The notes beneath the pieces are model-generated. The model saw only the letters and a list, made by a program, of their open reading frames with translations. It was not told the origin of the DNA and did no database searches. From Weeksellaceae bacterium TAE3-ERU29 (GTDB lineage Bacteria; Bacteroidota; Bacteroidia; Flavobacteriales; Weeksellaceae), in contig JAHUUM010000009.1 in the NCBI GenBank assembly GCA_019218445.1, forward strand, positions 1 through 64,000: 64,000 bases of DNA. Reading direction: 5' to 3'. Both the position numbers and the translations under genes were made by a program. Below, in pieces: positions 34,894-44,723 of this stretch; position 1 is the stretch's first letter; the number at the start of each line of letters is the position of its first letter.

Positions 34894-35906
34894 ATTTCCC
34901 TAAAGTATCTATTATTTTGCCCGTTTATAATGTTGAGAGATATATTTCTCAAAGCATTGAATCTGTTATAAAACAAAACTTCTCTAATTGGGAACTTTTA
35001 GTTATTATAGATGGATCGCCTGATAATAGCAAAGAAATAGCAAAAAAGTTTGTAGAAAAAGATAGCCGAATTAAAATTTATGAAAAAGAAAATGGGGGGC
35101 TATCAGATGCTAGAAATTTTGGTTTAGAAAGAGCAAGGGGAGAGTACATCTATTTTATGGATTCTGACGATTGGATAGAGTCTAATTTAATATCTGATAA
35201 TATAAAAATATTAATCGAAAAAAAATTAGATTTAGTTATATTTGGATATAAAGCAGATTATGTAGATATAAATGATAATATAAAAAAAACAATTGAAATC
35301 GTACCTGAATCTAATATTTTTGAGAAAGAAAATAGAAATCTTCACATAACCCCTAATCTTTTAAGACTTTTAGGATTTGCTTGGAATAAAATTTACAGGC
35401 GAGATTTTTTAAATGAGAACCGTTTGAGGTTTGATGTCGGAATTTCTTTAATAGAAGATATATTATTTAACACAAGAGTATTTTGTTGTACAAATACATT
35501 ATCCACAGTTAATAAATCTTATTACCATTATATAAATAGAGAGTCAGAAACCTTAGTAAACAAATATTATCCTAATCTATTTGATTTACAAATTAAAAGA
35601 CATGATGCATTAATTCACTTTTTTAATAATTGGAATATAAGCACAAAAAACAAAAAAGAAATTTTAGCTTATAATATGATAGGAAGTATAAAATATGGAA
35701 TTAATAATTTATATACTTCTAAAAATAATTTAACTTATAAAGAGCGAAATGTATATATTAATGTAATGGTAAATAATATAAGGACACAAGATTCGATTTT
35801 GGACTATCATCCGCAAAGTTTTAAAGATATTGTGTTAAAGCAATTAATAAAAAGGAAAAAGACAAGAATACTCTCGTTAATTTCAACTATAATGAAATAT
35901 ATTTAA
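34890..35906 (+). CDS. Family 2 glycosyltransferase
   Basis: This 338-residue GT-A enzyme has VSIILPVYNVERYI at the start, IDGSPDNSKE near residue 44 (replacing the usual DDGS; the first acidic residue is Ile) and YFMDSDDWIES near residue 90. It is translationally coupled to the preceding glycosyltransferase by a four-base overlap. The sugar specificity is unknown. Confidence 0.87.
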   Translation: MNFPKVSIILPVYNVERYISQSIESVIKQNFSNWELLVIIDGSPDNSKEIAKKFVEKDSRIKIYEKENGGLSDARNFGLERARGEYIYFMDSDDWIESNLISDNIKILIEKKLDLVIFGYKADYVDINDNIKKTIEIVPESNIFEKENRNLHITPNLLRLLGFAWNKIYRRDFLNENRLRFDVGISLIEDILFNTRVFCCTNTLSTVNKSYYHYINRESETLVNKYYPNLFDLQIKRHDALIHFFNNWNISTKNKKEILAYNMIGSIKYGINNLYTSKNNLTYKERNVYINVMVNNIRTQDSILDYHPQSFKDIVLKQLIKRKKTRILSLISTIMKYI

Positions 35907-35908
35907 AT

Positions 35909-36934
35909 ATGAATTATAATTATTCTGTGATTATTAGAACGCTAGGAACTGCTGGTCAAAAGTATGAGAAACTTTTAGAATCATTAATTAAACAAACTAT
36001 TAAGCCTACTGAAATTTTAGTTGTATTACCTAAAGGATATAAAAAGCCAAAAGAACAAATTGGAATAGAAAAGTTTATTTTTTCAGAAAAAGGAATGGTT
36101 CAACAACGAATAATGGGGATAAAAAAATCTAACACAGATTTTTTATTAATTGTCGATGATGATGTTAAATTTGGAGAGAGTTTTGTAGAAAATCTTTTTA
36201 TAACAAAACAAAAATATAATGCAGATTGTATTTGTCCAAAAATGATAGAAAAAACAGAAAATAATTTTAGTTTAAGAAATAGGTTCAAAAGTTTTTTAGC
36301 CAATTTAATTATGGCTTTTACAGGAGGAGCGTATAGATCTAAAAAGAAATCTAAATATAAAATTAAAATATGTAGTACTGGTGGGTTTATAGTGAATACA
36401 AGGGAAAGTAATGAATCGACTATTTATACACAATCATATAATGGTGCCTGTTTTTTTATAAATAGAAGTTCAGCTATAAGATTAAAATACGAGGAAGAGT
36501 TATGGCTTGACAATGTAAAGTATGCATGGCCAGATGATCAAGTATTTTTTTATAAACTATTTTTACAAGGTAATAAAATCATTTATAACAAAAGTTTAAG
36601 TTATTATCATCTTGATGCAGGAGCTTCTTTAACAGGAAATAATCTCAGTAAAAAAATAAATCAAACATTTTCAATATCCTGTAACTCTACTATTTTTTGG
36701 CATAGATTTATTTATCTTCCAGAAAAAAATAAATTAAAAAGGGTCTGGAAGATATCTTGTTTAATCTACCGTATAATCAATACTACCCTTTTTACTTTAT
36801 TTCGAAATGCTTTTTCAAAAACAAATAGGAAAATTATCTCTGCTCATATTAAGGGATATATTCAAGCTTATATATATATATCATCAAATAGATATAAAGA
36901 CATTCCTAAAATAAAATTTAATTCAAAGATATAA
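35909..36934 (+). CDS. Glycosyltransferase, family 2-like
   Basis: A 341-residue protein has a shortened GT-A N-terminus (YSVIIRTLGTAGQKYEKLLE), the acidic metal site LIVDDDVKFG near residue 73 and a later DDQVFFYKLFLQG segment near residue 206 that fits the catalytic acidic/QXXRW-like region. The basic C-terminus may touch the membrane. It follows the previous gene by two bases, in the same operon. Specificity is unknown. Confidence 0.8.
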   Translation: MNYNYSVIIRTLGTAGQKYEKLLESLIKQTIKPTEILVVLPKGYKKPKEQIGIEKFIFSEKGMVQQRIMGIKKSNTDFLLIVDDDVKFGESFVENLFITKQKYNADCICPKMIEKTENNFSLRNRFKSFLANLIMAFTGGAYRSKKKSKYKIKICSTGGFIVNTRESNESTIYTQSYNGACFFINRSSAIRLKYEEELWLDNVKYAWPDDQVFFYKLFLQGNKIIYNKSLSYYHLDAGASLTGNNLSKKINQTFSISCNSTIFWHRFIYLPEKNKLKRVWKISCLIYRIINTTLFTLFRNAFSKTNRKIISAHIKGYIQAYIYISSNRYKDIPKIKFNSKI

Positions 36935-36978
36935 TAGTTATTATTTATATTTTTATAAATATTTTAGATTAACTTTTT

Positions 36979-36986
36979 TATATTTG
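36979..36986 (+). promoter_or_regulatory. Possible internal -7 element in the capsule locus
   Basis: TATATTTG lies in the 72-bp gap before the second pyruvyl-transferase gene, 20 bases before its ATG. No TTG at -33, so it is weak evidence for an internal promoter. Confidence 0.3.
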
Positions 36987-37006
36987 AAAAGAAAATACAA
37001 TATACC

Positions 37007-38047
37007 ATGATTTTAAATTTTAGACAAAAATTTTTTATTCTCCTATATCTTCAAAAATTAAAAAAAAATAAATACTTTTACAATAAAATGTTGAAAAAAG
37101 ACAAGAAAAAAGCATTTATTTTTTTAGCAGCTGATTATGGTAATTTAGGAGATGTAGCAATAACCTATGCTCAAACCAAGTTTATAAAAGAGAATTCTGA
37201 TTTTCAAGTAATTGAAATTCCCATCAGTAAAAGCCTAGAAGGTTTATGGTTTGTAAAGAAAAATATTTGTCCAGGTGATATTATAACTACAGTAGGAGGT
37301 GGGAATATGGGTGATGTATATGAGCAAATTGAACATATTAGACAAATTATCGTGAAATTTTTCCCTAGAAATAAAATTATATCATTCCCTCAGACTATTG
37401 ATTTCTCAAAAAATGTACAAGGTCAAAAAGCTTTGAAACAGGCACAAAAAGTTTACTCTAAACATACTAATTTGATTTTGGTAGCACGAGAAAAAAAGTC
37501 ATATAATCTTATGGAAAATTTCTTTCCGAATAATGAAGTATTATTATGTCCAGACATTGTATTATATCTAAATAAAACTAAACCTATCAAGGACAGAAAA
37601 GGAGCCATTTTCTGTCTTCGAAATGATGAAGAGAAAGCATTATCTAAAGAACAAAATGAGTATATAATTAATACCATAGAGGGAAAATATTCTATGAGCC
37701 ATTTCTACGACACTCATATAAAAAAAGACAACCTTTCAATTAGTGAGAGAAATCAAGAACTAAATAATATTTGGGGCAAATTTAAATCATCGGAAGTTGT
37801 CATAACAGATAGACTTCATGGTATGATTTTCTGTTATATAACAAACACTCCATGCATTGTCTTTAAGAATAACAACCACAAAATAAACGAAACTTATAAT
37901 TGGATAAAAGATCATAGTAAAATATTATTTATTGATGATTTCTCTATTATGGATTTAGATAAAACTATTTCAGATTTAGAAAAGAAAAAAATAGAATATG
38001 TTAGTTTAAATAAAGAATACACTAATCTACTTAAAGTATTAAAATGA
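37007..38047 (+). CDS. Polysaccharide pyruvyl transferase family protein (second)
   Basis: This 346-residue member of the PF04230 superfamily has FLAADYGNLGDVAITYAQ near residue 38, TVGGGNMGDVYEQIE near residue 97 and TDRLHGMIFCYITNTPCIVF near residue 267. The N-terminal about 35 residues are hydrophobic-basic and could lie at the membrane. This clade resembles the exopolysaccharide (EpsI/EpsO-like) branch more than the first copy at 32536. Its stop overlaps the next gene by four bases. Confidence 0.85.
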   Translation: MILNFRQKFFILLYLQKLKKNKYFYNKMLKKDKKKAFIFLAADYGNLGDVAITYAQTKFIKENSDFQVIEIPISKSLEGLWFVKKNICPGDIITTVGGGNMGDVYEQIEHIRQIIVKFFPRNKIISFPQTIDFSKNVQGQKALKQAQKVYSKHTNLILVAREKKSYNLMENFFPNNEVLLCPDIVLYLNKTKPIKDRKGAIFCLRNDEEKALSKEQNEYIINTIEGKYSMSHFYDTHIKKDNLSISERNQELNNIWGKFKSSEVVITDRLHGMIFCYITNTPCIVFKNNNHKINETYNWIKDHSKILFIDDFSIMDLDKTISDLEKKKIEYVSLNKEYTNLLKVLK

Positions 38048-39144
38048 AAAGAATACTTCATATAACTGGACAAATGAATAGAGCTGGGGCTGAAACAATG
38101 CTAATGAATTTGTATAGAAACATAGATAAGTCTAAATTTCAGTTCGACTTTATTAGTTTCTCTTCAGAAAAAGGAGATTTCGACGAAGAAATAAAAAGCT
38201 TAGGAGGAAAAGTTTATAATATAAGTGCACAGAATTTTATTTCGAGAATGTTGAAGCTACAAAAATTTATTAAAAATCATCCTGAATATAAAATAATTCA
38301 TTGCCATACATTATTGAGTAATGCTTTTCATTTATATGTAGCTAAAAGAGCAGGTATTAAATTTAGAATTACCCATTCTCATAACACAAGTGATAAGAGT
38401 AAACATAAACTGATTTTATCTATCTATAAAATGTTTTCTACTTATATTATAAATAAGTATACAACTCATTTTATAGCTTGTGGTCAAGCTGCAGCTAATT
38501 TTTTATTTCCAAAACAAAAAGAAGTATTAATACTTCCAAATTCAGTTAACACAAAAAAGCTAGCGTTTATAGGCTTAAATAAAAAAAACTATATAGAAAA
38601 TGAATTTGGATTTAAAGGATTGAAAATAATACAAATAGGAAGGTTAGAGCCAGTTAAAAATCATCTTTTCTCAATACGTTTAGCTAATTATATGAAGAAT
38701 AATTATAAAAATCCATTTAAGTTTTTCTTTGTAGGAAAAGGAAGTTTATTAAATGAATTAAAAAAAGAAGTTAATGAAAATAATTTAAGTAATCAGGTGG
38801 AATTTTTAGGTCTTCGTTCAGACATACCTGAACTTATGTCGGGAGCAGACGTTATGATATTACCTTCTTTTCATGAAGGCTTCCCGGTTGTTTTAGTAGA
38901 GAGCCAATCTGTTGGTTTACCTGCTCTAATCTCAGATAGTATTTCTTCTGAAGTAGATCTAAAGTTAGGTCTTGTAGATTTTGCTAATTTAAACGACTCT
39001 TTAAGTAAATGGAGTGATGCTTTAACAAACTATAATAAAGAAAATATGGAGATGGAAAAAAGGTTAATTAGCTTATCAAATAAAGGTTTTGATATTAATA
39101 ATAATACAAAAGTTTTAGAAAAACTTTACAATTCAATGATATAA
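38044..39144 (+). CDS. GT4 family glycosyltransferase
   Basis: This 366-residue GT-B enzyme has the N-terminal ITGQMNRAGAETMLMNLYRN acceptor region, IIQIGRLEPVKNH near residue 196 and the donor-binding LPSFHEGFPVVLVESQS with the E-x7-E motif near residue 276. It is a retaining transferase acting on the repeat unit. It shares one base with the following polymerase-like gene. Confidence 0.88.
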   Translation: MKRILHITGQMNRAGAETMLMNLYRNIDKSKFQFDFISFSSEKGDFDEEIKSLGGKVYNISAQNFISRMLKLQKFIKNHPEYKIIHCHTLLSNAFHLYVAKRAGIKFRITHSHNTSDKSKHKLILSIYKMFSTYIINKYTTHFIACGQAAANFLFPKQKEVLILPNSVNTKKLAFIGLNKKNYIENEFGFKGLKIIQIGRLEPVKNHLFSIRLANYMKNNYKNPFKFFFVGKGSLLNELKKEVNENNLSNQVEFLGLRSDIPELMSGADVMILPSFHEGFPVVLVESQSVGLPALISDSISSEVDLKLGLVDFANLNDSLSKWSDALTNYNKENMEMEKRLISLSNKGFDINNNTKVLEKLYNSMI

Positions 39145-40226
39145 TGTTTGATTGGGTACCGATAGAGTCATATACACCGTTGTTTCATTATATTTGTTTA
39201 TTAGTAGTAACAATTATATTTATTCATACTCACATTACTAACTTGACTGATCAAAAAGCTATTTTTAAAAGAAATATTTTTGGCTTTATTTTCGTAATAT
39301 TTGTCTTATTATACATGGGATTACGTCCTATTCATGGTGTTTTTATTGACATGACAACCTATAATGAAATTTTCGAGATGTTTAAATTAGGTCGCTTTGA
39401 TATTGGAAAACAAGATATAGCTTTTGATTATTTAATGAAATATAGTTCAGCTATCATGAGTGCTCATTCTTTCTTTTTTGTTTGTGCTAGTTTATATATT
39501 ATTCCTTTATATCTTGTTTCTAAAAAATGGTTTAAAGAATATTGGTTCTATTCTTTTCTTTTATTAGTGGTATCTTTTTCTTTTTGGAGTTATGGAACAA
39601 ATGGGATTAGAAATGGCATTGCAAGTTCTTTATTTCTTTTAGGTGTTTCAAGAGAAAGAAAAATTTGGCAAATTGTGCTAATTATATTAGCTATATCATT
39701 TCACAAGTCTATTTTATTACCAACAATAGGCTTTATTTTAGCAAATATCTATAACAAACCTAAATATTTTATTTTTTTCTGGTTTTTTTCAATTTTACTA
39801 TCTTTGGCTGGGGGTAGTTTTTGGGAAAACTTTTTCTCAAATATTGGACTAGACGATAATAGATTGTCTTACTTGACTACAGCGAGTGATAAATCATTTA
39901 GCCGAAAAGGATTTAGATGGGATTTTTTATTATATAGCTCTGTCCCTACATTAATAGGCTGGTATTTTATAGTTAAAAAAGGTTTTGTAGATAGAAAATA
40001 TTTTTTAATATATAATACATATCTATTTTCAAATGCATTATGGATTTTAGTAATTCGAGCTAATTTCTCTAATAGATTTGCATATCTTTCATGGTTTATG
40101 ATGGCCTTAATCATTATTTATCCATTATTGAAGAAATTTTTAATTCCAAAACAACATCAGCTAATAGGCACTATAACAATTTTATATTTTGGGTTTACTT
40201 TTATATTATTAGTCATTTTAAAATAA
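39144..40226 (+). CDS. EpsG-family polysaccharide polymerase, Wzy-like
   Basis: A 360-residue membrane protein has about ten hydrophobic segments. The 'YMGLRPIHGVFIDMTTYNE' stretch near residue 55 and 'GTNGIRNGIASSLFLLGVS' near residue 151 are hallmarks of the EpsG family, which polymerises repeat units in the periplasm. It is the only polymerase candidate in the locus, so it completes a Wzx/Wzy/Wzc/Wza route. Confidence 0.83.
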   Translation: MFDWVPIESYTPLFHYICLLVVTIIFIHTHITNLTDQKAIFKRNIFGFIFVIFVLLYMGLRPIHGVFIDMTTYNEIFEMFKLGRFDIGKQDIAFDYLMKYSSAIMSAHSFFFVCASLYIIPLYLVSKKWFKEYWFYSFLLLVVSFSFWSYGTNGIRNGIASSLFLLGVSRERKIWQIVLIILAISFHKSILLPTIGFILANIYNKPKYFIFFWFFSILLSLAGGSFWENFFSNIGLDDNRLSYLTTASDKSFSRKGFRWDFLLYSSVPTLIGWYFIVKKGFVDRKYFLIYNTYLFSNALWILVIRANFSNRFAYLSWFMMALIIIYPLLKKFLIPKQHQLIGTITILYFGFTFILLVILK

Positions 40227-40231
40227 AGAAT

Positions 40232-41068
40232 ATGGAAACAGTTAAAACAAAAATATCTGTTATAATGGGCTTGTATAATTGTGCAGATACTCTTCCGGAA
40301 GCTATAGATTCATTACTTAATCAAACTTATAAGGCATTTAAAGTTATTATGTGTGATGATGGCTCCACAGATCATACATATAGTACAGCAAAAGAGTATG
40401 CAGATAAATATGACAACTTTATTCTTTTAAAGAATGATACTAATCTTGGTTTAAATAAGACATTAAATAAATGCTTAAATTATGTTGATACAGAATTTGT
40501 AGCAAGAATGGACGCTGATGATATTTCTCTTCCTCAACGATTTGAATTACAAATAAAATTTTTAGAAACATATAAAGAATTTGATTTCGTAAGCTCTCCT
40601 ATGATTTATTTTGATGAAAAAGGTGATTTTAGAATAGGAAAGGTTTTTTTAGAGCCTTCTAATTATCATTTTATAAAAGGAACTCCATTTTGTCATGCAC
40701 CAAGTATGATTAGAAAAAAAGCATATGATTTAGTTGGTGGTTATTCTGAAGATAAAAAGCTATTACGCGTAGAAGATTACCACCTATGGTTTAAAATGTA
40801 TTCTAAGAATCTTAAAGGAGCTAATTTACAGGAACCTCTTTATAAAATGCGTGATAATAGAAATGCTTTTCATAGGAGAAAATTTAAATATAGAGTCAAT
40901 GAAATGTATGTGAAAAGTATCGGATATCGAATGCTAAAACTGCCTTTATATTATCAAATATATGCTCTCAAACCTATATTGATAGGATTACTCCCCAGTA
41001 AATTTTACTTTTATTTAAGAAACAAGGCAAATAATATTAAAGAAAATGATCAAGACCTCTGCAATTAA
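40232..41068 (+). CDS. Family 2 glycosyltransferase
   Basis: This 278-residue GT-A enzyme has ISVIMGLYNCADTLPEAIDS at the start, MCDDGSTDHTY near residue 43 and ARMDADDISLPQRF near residue 92, followed by HAPSMIRKKAYDLVGGYSE near 160. Start at the ATG 40232, six bases after the previous stop. A longer in-frame start at 40091 would overlap the polymerase gene by 136 bases and precede the conserved fold. Its end overlaps the next gene by 23 bases. Confidence 0.88.
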   Translation: METVKTKISVIMGLYNCADTLPEAIDSLLNQTYKAFKVIMCDDGSTDHTYSTAKEYADKYDNFILLKNDTNLGLNKTLNKCLNYVDTEFVARMDADDISLPQRFELQIKFLETYKEFDFVSSPMIYFDEKGDFRIGKVFLEPSNYHFIKGTPFCHAPSMIRKKAYDLVGGYSEDKKLLRVEDYHLWFKMYSKNLKGANLQEPLYKMRDNRNAFHRRKFKYRVNEMYVKSIGYRMLKLPLYYQIYALKPILIGLLPSKFYFYLRNKANNIKENDQDLCN

Positions 41069-42209
41069 AATTATTCGTTCCTCTACAGTTCCTGTTTCTT
41101 TAGATATTCTACTAAAGGGGCAGTTACAATATTTGAATCAATTTTATAATATAAAAGCAGTTTCAGGGAAAGGAAAAAATTTAGAAAATGTAAAAAACAG
41201 AGAGGGAGTTGAAGTTATCGAATTGGAAATGCAACGCCAAATTTCTCCTATGAAAGACTTTATTTCTTTAGTAAAAATGTACTTTTTATTAAAGAAAGAA
41301 AAACCAACTATTGTGCATTCCATTACACCGAAAGGGGGATTAATCACCATGTTAGCGGGGAAATTAGCCGGGGTACCTGTGCGTATTCATACATTTACAG
41401 GTTTAATTTTCCCTTATAGAGAAGGATTTATGCAAAAATTACTCATCTATATGGATAGACTTTTGTGTGCTTCTGCCACTCATATTTTCCCTGAAGGAGA
41501 TGGAGTGAAAAAAAATTTAATTAAGTATAAAATCACTCAAAAACCTTTAGAAATCATTGCAAATGGGAATGTAAACGGCATTGATACAGAGCATTATTCC
41601 AAAGCACAAATTTCTCCGGAAATTATCTCTGAATTAAAAAATAAATACAATCTAAAAGATACTGATTTTATTTATTGTTTTGTAGGGAGATTAGTAAAAG
41701 ATAAAGGGATAACCGAACTAATCAATGCCTTTTCTTCAATAAAAGAACCTAATACTAAATTAATATTAGTAGGAAGGCAAGAACCTCATTTAGACCCTTT
41801 AGACGAAAAAACAATTCAAGAAATAGAATCAAATCCTAATATTATTTCTGTTGGTTTTCAATCGGATATCCGTCCATTTCTAGCAGTGAGTGATTGCTTT
41901 GTTTTCCCCAGCTATCGAGAAGGTTTTCCGAATGTGGTATTACAAGCTCAATCCATGGAATTGCCTTGTATTGTAACGGATATTAGTGGTTCAAATGAGA
42001 TAATTCAGCAAAATGTGAATGGCATTATCATTAATAAAAAAGACGAAGAAGCCTTAAAACAAAGTATGATTGAATTAAAAAACAATAATAATTTTCTGAT
42101 TCATTTAAAGCAAAACACCCGAAATAACATCATAGAAAAGTATAGCCAAAAATTAGTTTGGGAAAGCCTTCATCAAAAATACGAAGAAATACTTCATCAA
42201 TTAAAATAA
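41046..42209 (+). CDS. GT4 glycosyltransferase, PglA/CapM-like
   Basis: A 387-residue GT-B enzyme has TIVHSITPKGGLITMLAGKL near residue 85, GRLVKDKGITELINAF near residue 222 and FPSYREGFPNVVLQAQSMEL near 293. The N-terminus resembles PglA, which adds the second sugar (GalNAc in Campylobacter) to undecaprenyl-diphospho-bacillosamine. That fits the PglC-like initiator at the far end of the locus. The donor is inferred. From about here the sequence looks less A+T-rich than the middle of the locus. Confidence 0.86.
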   Translation: MIKTSAIKIIRSSTVPVSLDILLKGQLQYLNQFYNIKAVSGKGKNLENVKNREGVEVIELEMQRQISPMKDFISLVKMYFLLKKEKPTIVHSITPKGGLITMLAGKLAGVPVRIHTFTGLIFPYREGFMQKLLIYMDRLLCASATHIFPEGDGVKKNLIKYKITQKPLEIIANGNVNGIDTEHYSKAQISPEIISELKNKYNLKDTDFIYCFVGRLVKDKGITELINAFSSIKEPNTKLILVGRQEPHLDPLDEKTIQEIESNPNIISVGFQSDIRPFLAVSDCFVFPSYREGFPNVVLQAQSMELPCIVTDISGSNEIIQQNVNGIIINKKDEEALKQSMIELKNNNNFLIHLKQNTRNNIIEKYSQKLVWESLHQKYEEILHQLK

Positions 42210-42236
42210 ATATAGTAAATTATCACGCAAACTAAG

Positions 42237-43286
42237 ATGAAAAAATCAATATTAATTACAGGGGGAGCCGGATTTATAGGCTCACATGTTGTAAGAGAAT
42301 TTGTAAATAAATACCCTGATTATAAAATCTATAATTTAGATGCTCTAACGTATGCGGGAAATTTAGAAAACCTAAAGGACATAGAGCGTAAAGAGAATTA
42401 CCAATTTATCAAAGGCAATATTATTGATTCAGAGTTCATTACTTCTATCTTTGAAAAGTATAAATTTGACGGAGTAATTCATTTAGCGGCAGAATCCCAT
42501 GTGGACAGGTCGATTACAGATCCCTTAGCGTTTGCGAAAACCAATATTTTAGGAACAATGAATCTCCTAAATGCGGCGAAAGAATCTTGGAAAGATAATT
42601 ACGAAGGAAAAAGATTTTATCACATCAGTACTGATGAGGTGTATGGAACATTGGGTGAAACAGGCTTATTTACGGAGGAAACCGCTTATGACCCAAATTC
42701 GCCCTATTCTGCATCTAAGGCGGCTTCAGACCATTTTGTAAGAGCTTACGGAGAAACCTACGGACTCCCATACGTGATTTCTAACTGCTCTAATAATTAC
42801 GGACCAAATCATTTTCCTGAAAAATTAATTCCGCTTTGCATTAATAATATATTAAATAAAAAGCCTTTACCGATTTATGGCGACGGGAAATACACACGTG
42901 ATTGGCTTTTTGTGATTGACCACGCCCGAGCAATTGATTTAATCTTTCACAAAGCAGAAAACGGAAAAACCTACAATATCGGAGGATTTAATGAATGGCA
43001 AAACATTGAATTAGTAAAAGAACTTTGCAAACAATTAGATGAAAAATTGGGTAATCCAAAAGGAACTTCAGAGCAACTTATTACTTTTGTAAAAGACCGT
43101 CCGGGACATGATTTGCGTTATGCCATAGATGCTACCAAATTAAACAAAGAATTAGGCTGGAAACCAAGTGTAACATTTGAACAAGGCTTATCTATTACCA
43201 TTGATTGGTATTTAAATAATAAGGAATGGCTACAAAATGTAGTAAGTGGAGAATACCAAGAATATTATAACGAAAGATATCAATAA
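42237..43286 (+). CDS. rfbB: dTDP-glucose 4,6-dehydratase
   Basis: This 349-residue short-chain dehydrogenase-type enzyme has GGAGFIGSHVV at the N-terminus, ISTDEVYGTLG near residue 130 and the catalytic YSASK near residue 158. It converts dTDP-glucose to dTDP-4-keto-6-deoxyglucose, the second step of dTDP-deoxysugar synthesis. Its stop is two bases before the rfbC start. Confidence 0.94.
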   Translation: MKKSILITGGAGFIGSHVVREFVNKYPDYKIYNLDALTYAGNLENLKDIERKENYQFIKGNIIDSEFITSIFEKYKFDGVIHLAAESHVDRSITDPLAFAKTNILGTMNLLNAAKESWKDNYEGKRFYHISTDEVYGTLGETGLFTEETAYDPNSPYSASKAASDHFVRAYGETYGLPYVISNCSNNYGPNHFPEKLIPLCINNILNKKPLPIYGDGKYTRDWLFVIDHARAIDLIFHKAENGKTYNIGGFNEWQNIELVKELCKQLDEKLGNPKGTSEQLITFVKDRPGHDLRYAIDATKLNKELGWKPSVTFEQGLSITIDWYLNNKEWLQNVVSGEYQEYYNERYQ

Positions 43287-43287
43287 A

Positions 43288-43848
43288 ATGAAAGTAACAC
43301 CCACCGATATAAAAGATTGTTATATTATAGAACCTACGGTTTTTGAAGACGAAAGAGGTTATTTTTTTGAAAGTTTTAATGAACAAAAATTTCAAGAATT
43401 AACAGGCTTAAATACTCGATTTGTACAAGACAATCAATCACAATCGCAATACGGAGTTATTCGAGGATTACACGCACAAAAAGGAGCATTTGCTCAAGCC
43501 AAATTAGTTCGCGTATTAAAAGGAGAAGTTATCGATGTTGCAGTTGATATCCGCCCTGAGTCGCCTACTTTCGGTAAAAAAGTAGCAGTGCATTTAACAG
43601 AACAAAACAAAAAACAATTATTTGTCCCAAAAGGTTGTTTACATGGATTTTCCGTCTTAAGTGAAAAAGCTACATTCTTTTATAAGTGTGATAATTTCTA
43701 TTGCAAAGAAGCAGAAATTGGAGCTTTATACAATGATACTACGTTAAATATTGATTGGCAAATCCCTCGAAATAAAGAAATTATTTCTGAAAAAGATAAA
43801 AATCAATTATCTTGGGAGGAATTAATGAATCAATTAAAAATAAAATAA
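43288..43848 (+). CDS. rfbC: dTDP-4-dehydrorhamnose 3,5-epimerase
   Basis: This 186-residue cupin enzyme has [14 protein letters not shown] near residue 16, the catalytic His in [20 protein letters not shown] near residue 61 and [13 protein letters not shown] near residue 117. The ATG at 43288 sits just after the rfbB stop; an upstream in-frame start would overlap rfbB. The stop shares one base with the rfbA start. Confidence 0.93.
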   Translation: MKVTPTDIKDCYIIEPTVFEDERGYFFESFNEQKFQELTGLNTRFVQDNQSQSQYGVIRGLHAQKGAFAQAKLVRVLKGEVIDVAVDIRPESPTFGKKVAVHLTEQNKKQLFVPKGCLHGFSVLSEKATFFYKCDNFYCKEAEIGALYNDTTLNIDWQIPRNKEIISEKDKNQLSWEELMNQLKIK

Positions 43849-44717
43849 TGAAAGGAATTATATTAGCTGGAGGTTCAGGTACACGCTTACACCCACTTAC
43901 ATTGGCGGTATCTAAGCAATTATTGCCCATCAATGATAAACCCATGATTTATTATCCTTTATCGGTTTTAATGTTGTCTGGGATCCGAGAAATTTTAATT
44001 ATTTCCACTCCTCACGATTTACCAAATTTCAAAAAGCTGTTTGGAGATGGTTCTCATTTAGGATTAAAAATTGAATATGCAGAACAACCTTCCCCCGACG
44101 GATTAGCTCAAGCCTTTATTATAGGAGAAGAATTTATCGGAAATGACGATGTTTGCTTAGTTTTAGGCGATAATATTTTCTATGGAGCAGGACTTAGTAA
44201 AAAATTACAAAGTGCCGTTCAAAGTGTTAAAAACGAAAATAAGGCAGTCATTTTTGGTTATAATGTACATGACCCGGAACGTTACGGAGTTGCGGAAATT
44301 GATAACGAAGGAAATGTTTTAAGTATAGAAGAAAAACCTGAAAATCCAAAATCAAACCATGCGGTTGTCGGGTTGTATTATTATCCTAATGAAGTGATTA
44401 AGATAGCTAAAGAAGTAAAACCTTCGGAGCGTGGGGAACTGGAAATTACCTCTGTAAACGAAGCCTTTTTAAATCAAAAACAATTAAAATTAGAAGTACT
44501 GAGCCGAGGTTATGCCTGGTTAGATACCGGAACACATGAATCTTTGGTAGAAGCCACCGAATTTGTAAAAGCCGTAGAAAACCGAACAGGATTAAAAATC
44601 GCCTGTATCGAAGAAATAGCATACAAAATGAATTATATCAACTTAGAAGAATTGCGTAAATTAGCAGAAAAATTAGGTAAAAGTACCTATGGGGAATATT
44701 TACAGCAAATTCTTTAA
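43848..44717 (+). CDS. rfbA: Glucose-1-phosphate thymidylyltransferase
   Basis: This 289-residue enzyme makes dTDP-glucose from dTTP and glucose-1-phosphate. The nucleotide-binding [16 protein letters not shown] at the start, LGDNIFYG near residue 110 and [16 protein letters not shown] near residue 160 are diagnostic. The ATG at 43848 overlaps the rfbC stop (TAATG). No rfbD follows; a UDP-glucose dehydrogenase gene does. Confidence 0.94.
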   Translation: MKGIILAGGSGTRLHPLTLAVSKQLLPINDKPMIYYPLSVLMLSGIREILIISTPHDLPNFKKLFGDGSHLGLKIEYAEQPSPDGLAQAFIIGEEFIGNDDVCLVLGDNIFYGAGLSKKLQSAVQSVKNENKAVIFGYNVHDPERYGVAEIDNEGNVLSIEEKPENPKSNHAVVGLYYYPNEVIKIAKEVKPSERGELEITSVNEAFLNQKQLKLEVLSRGYAWLDTGTHESLVEATEFVKAVENRTGLKIACIEEIAYKMNYINLEELRKLAEKLGKSTYGEYLQQIL

Positions 44718-44723
44718 TCATAT

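Noticed and set aside
40091-40231. Longer start for the glycosyltransferase at 40232
   Set aside because: It would overlap the polymerase gene by 136 bases and precede the conserved GT-A start.
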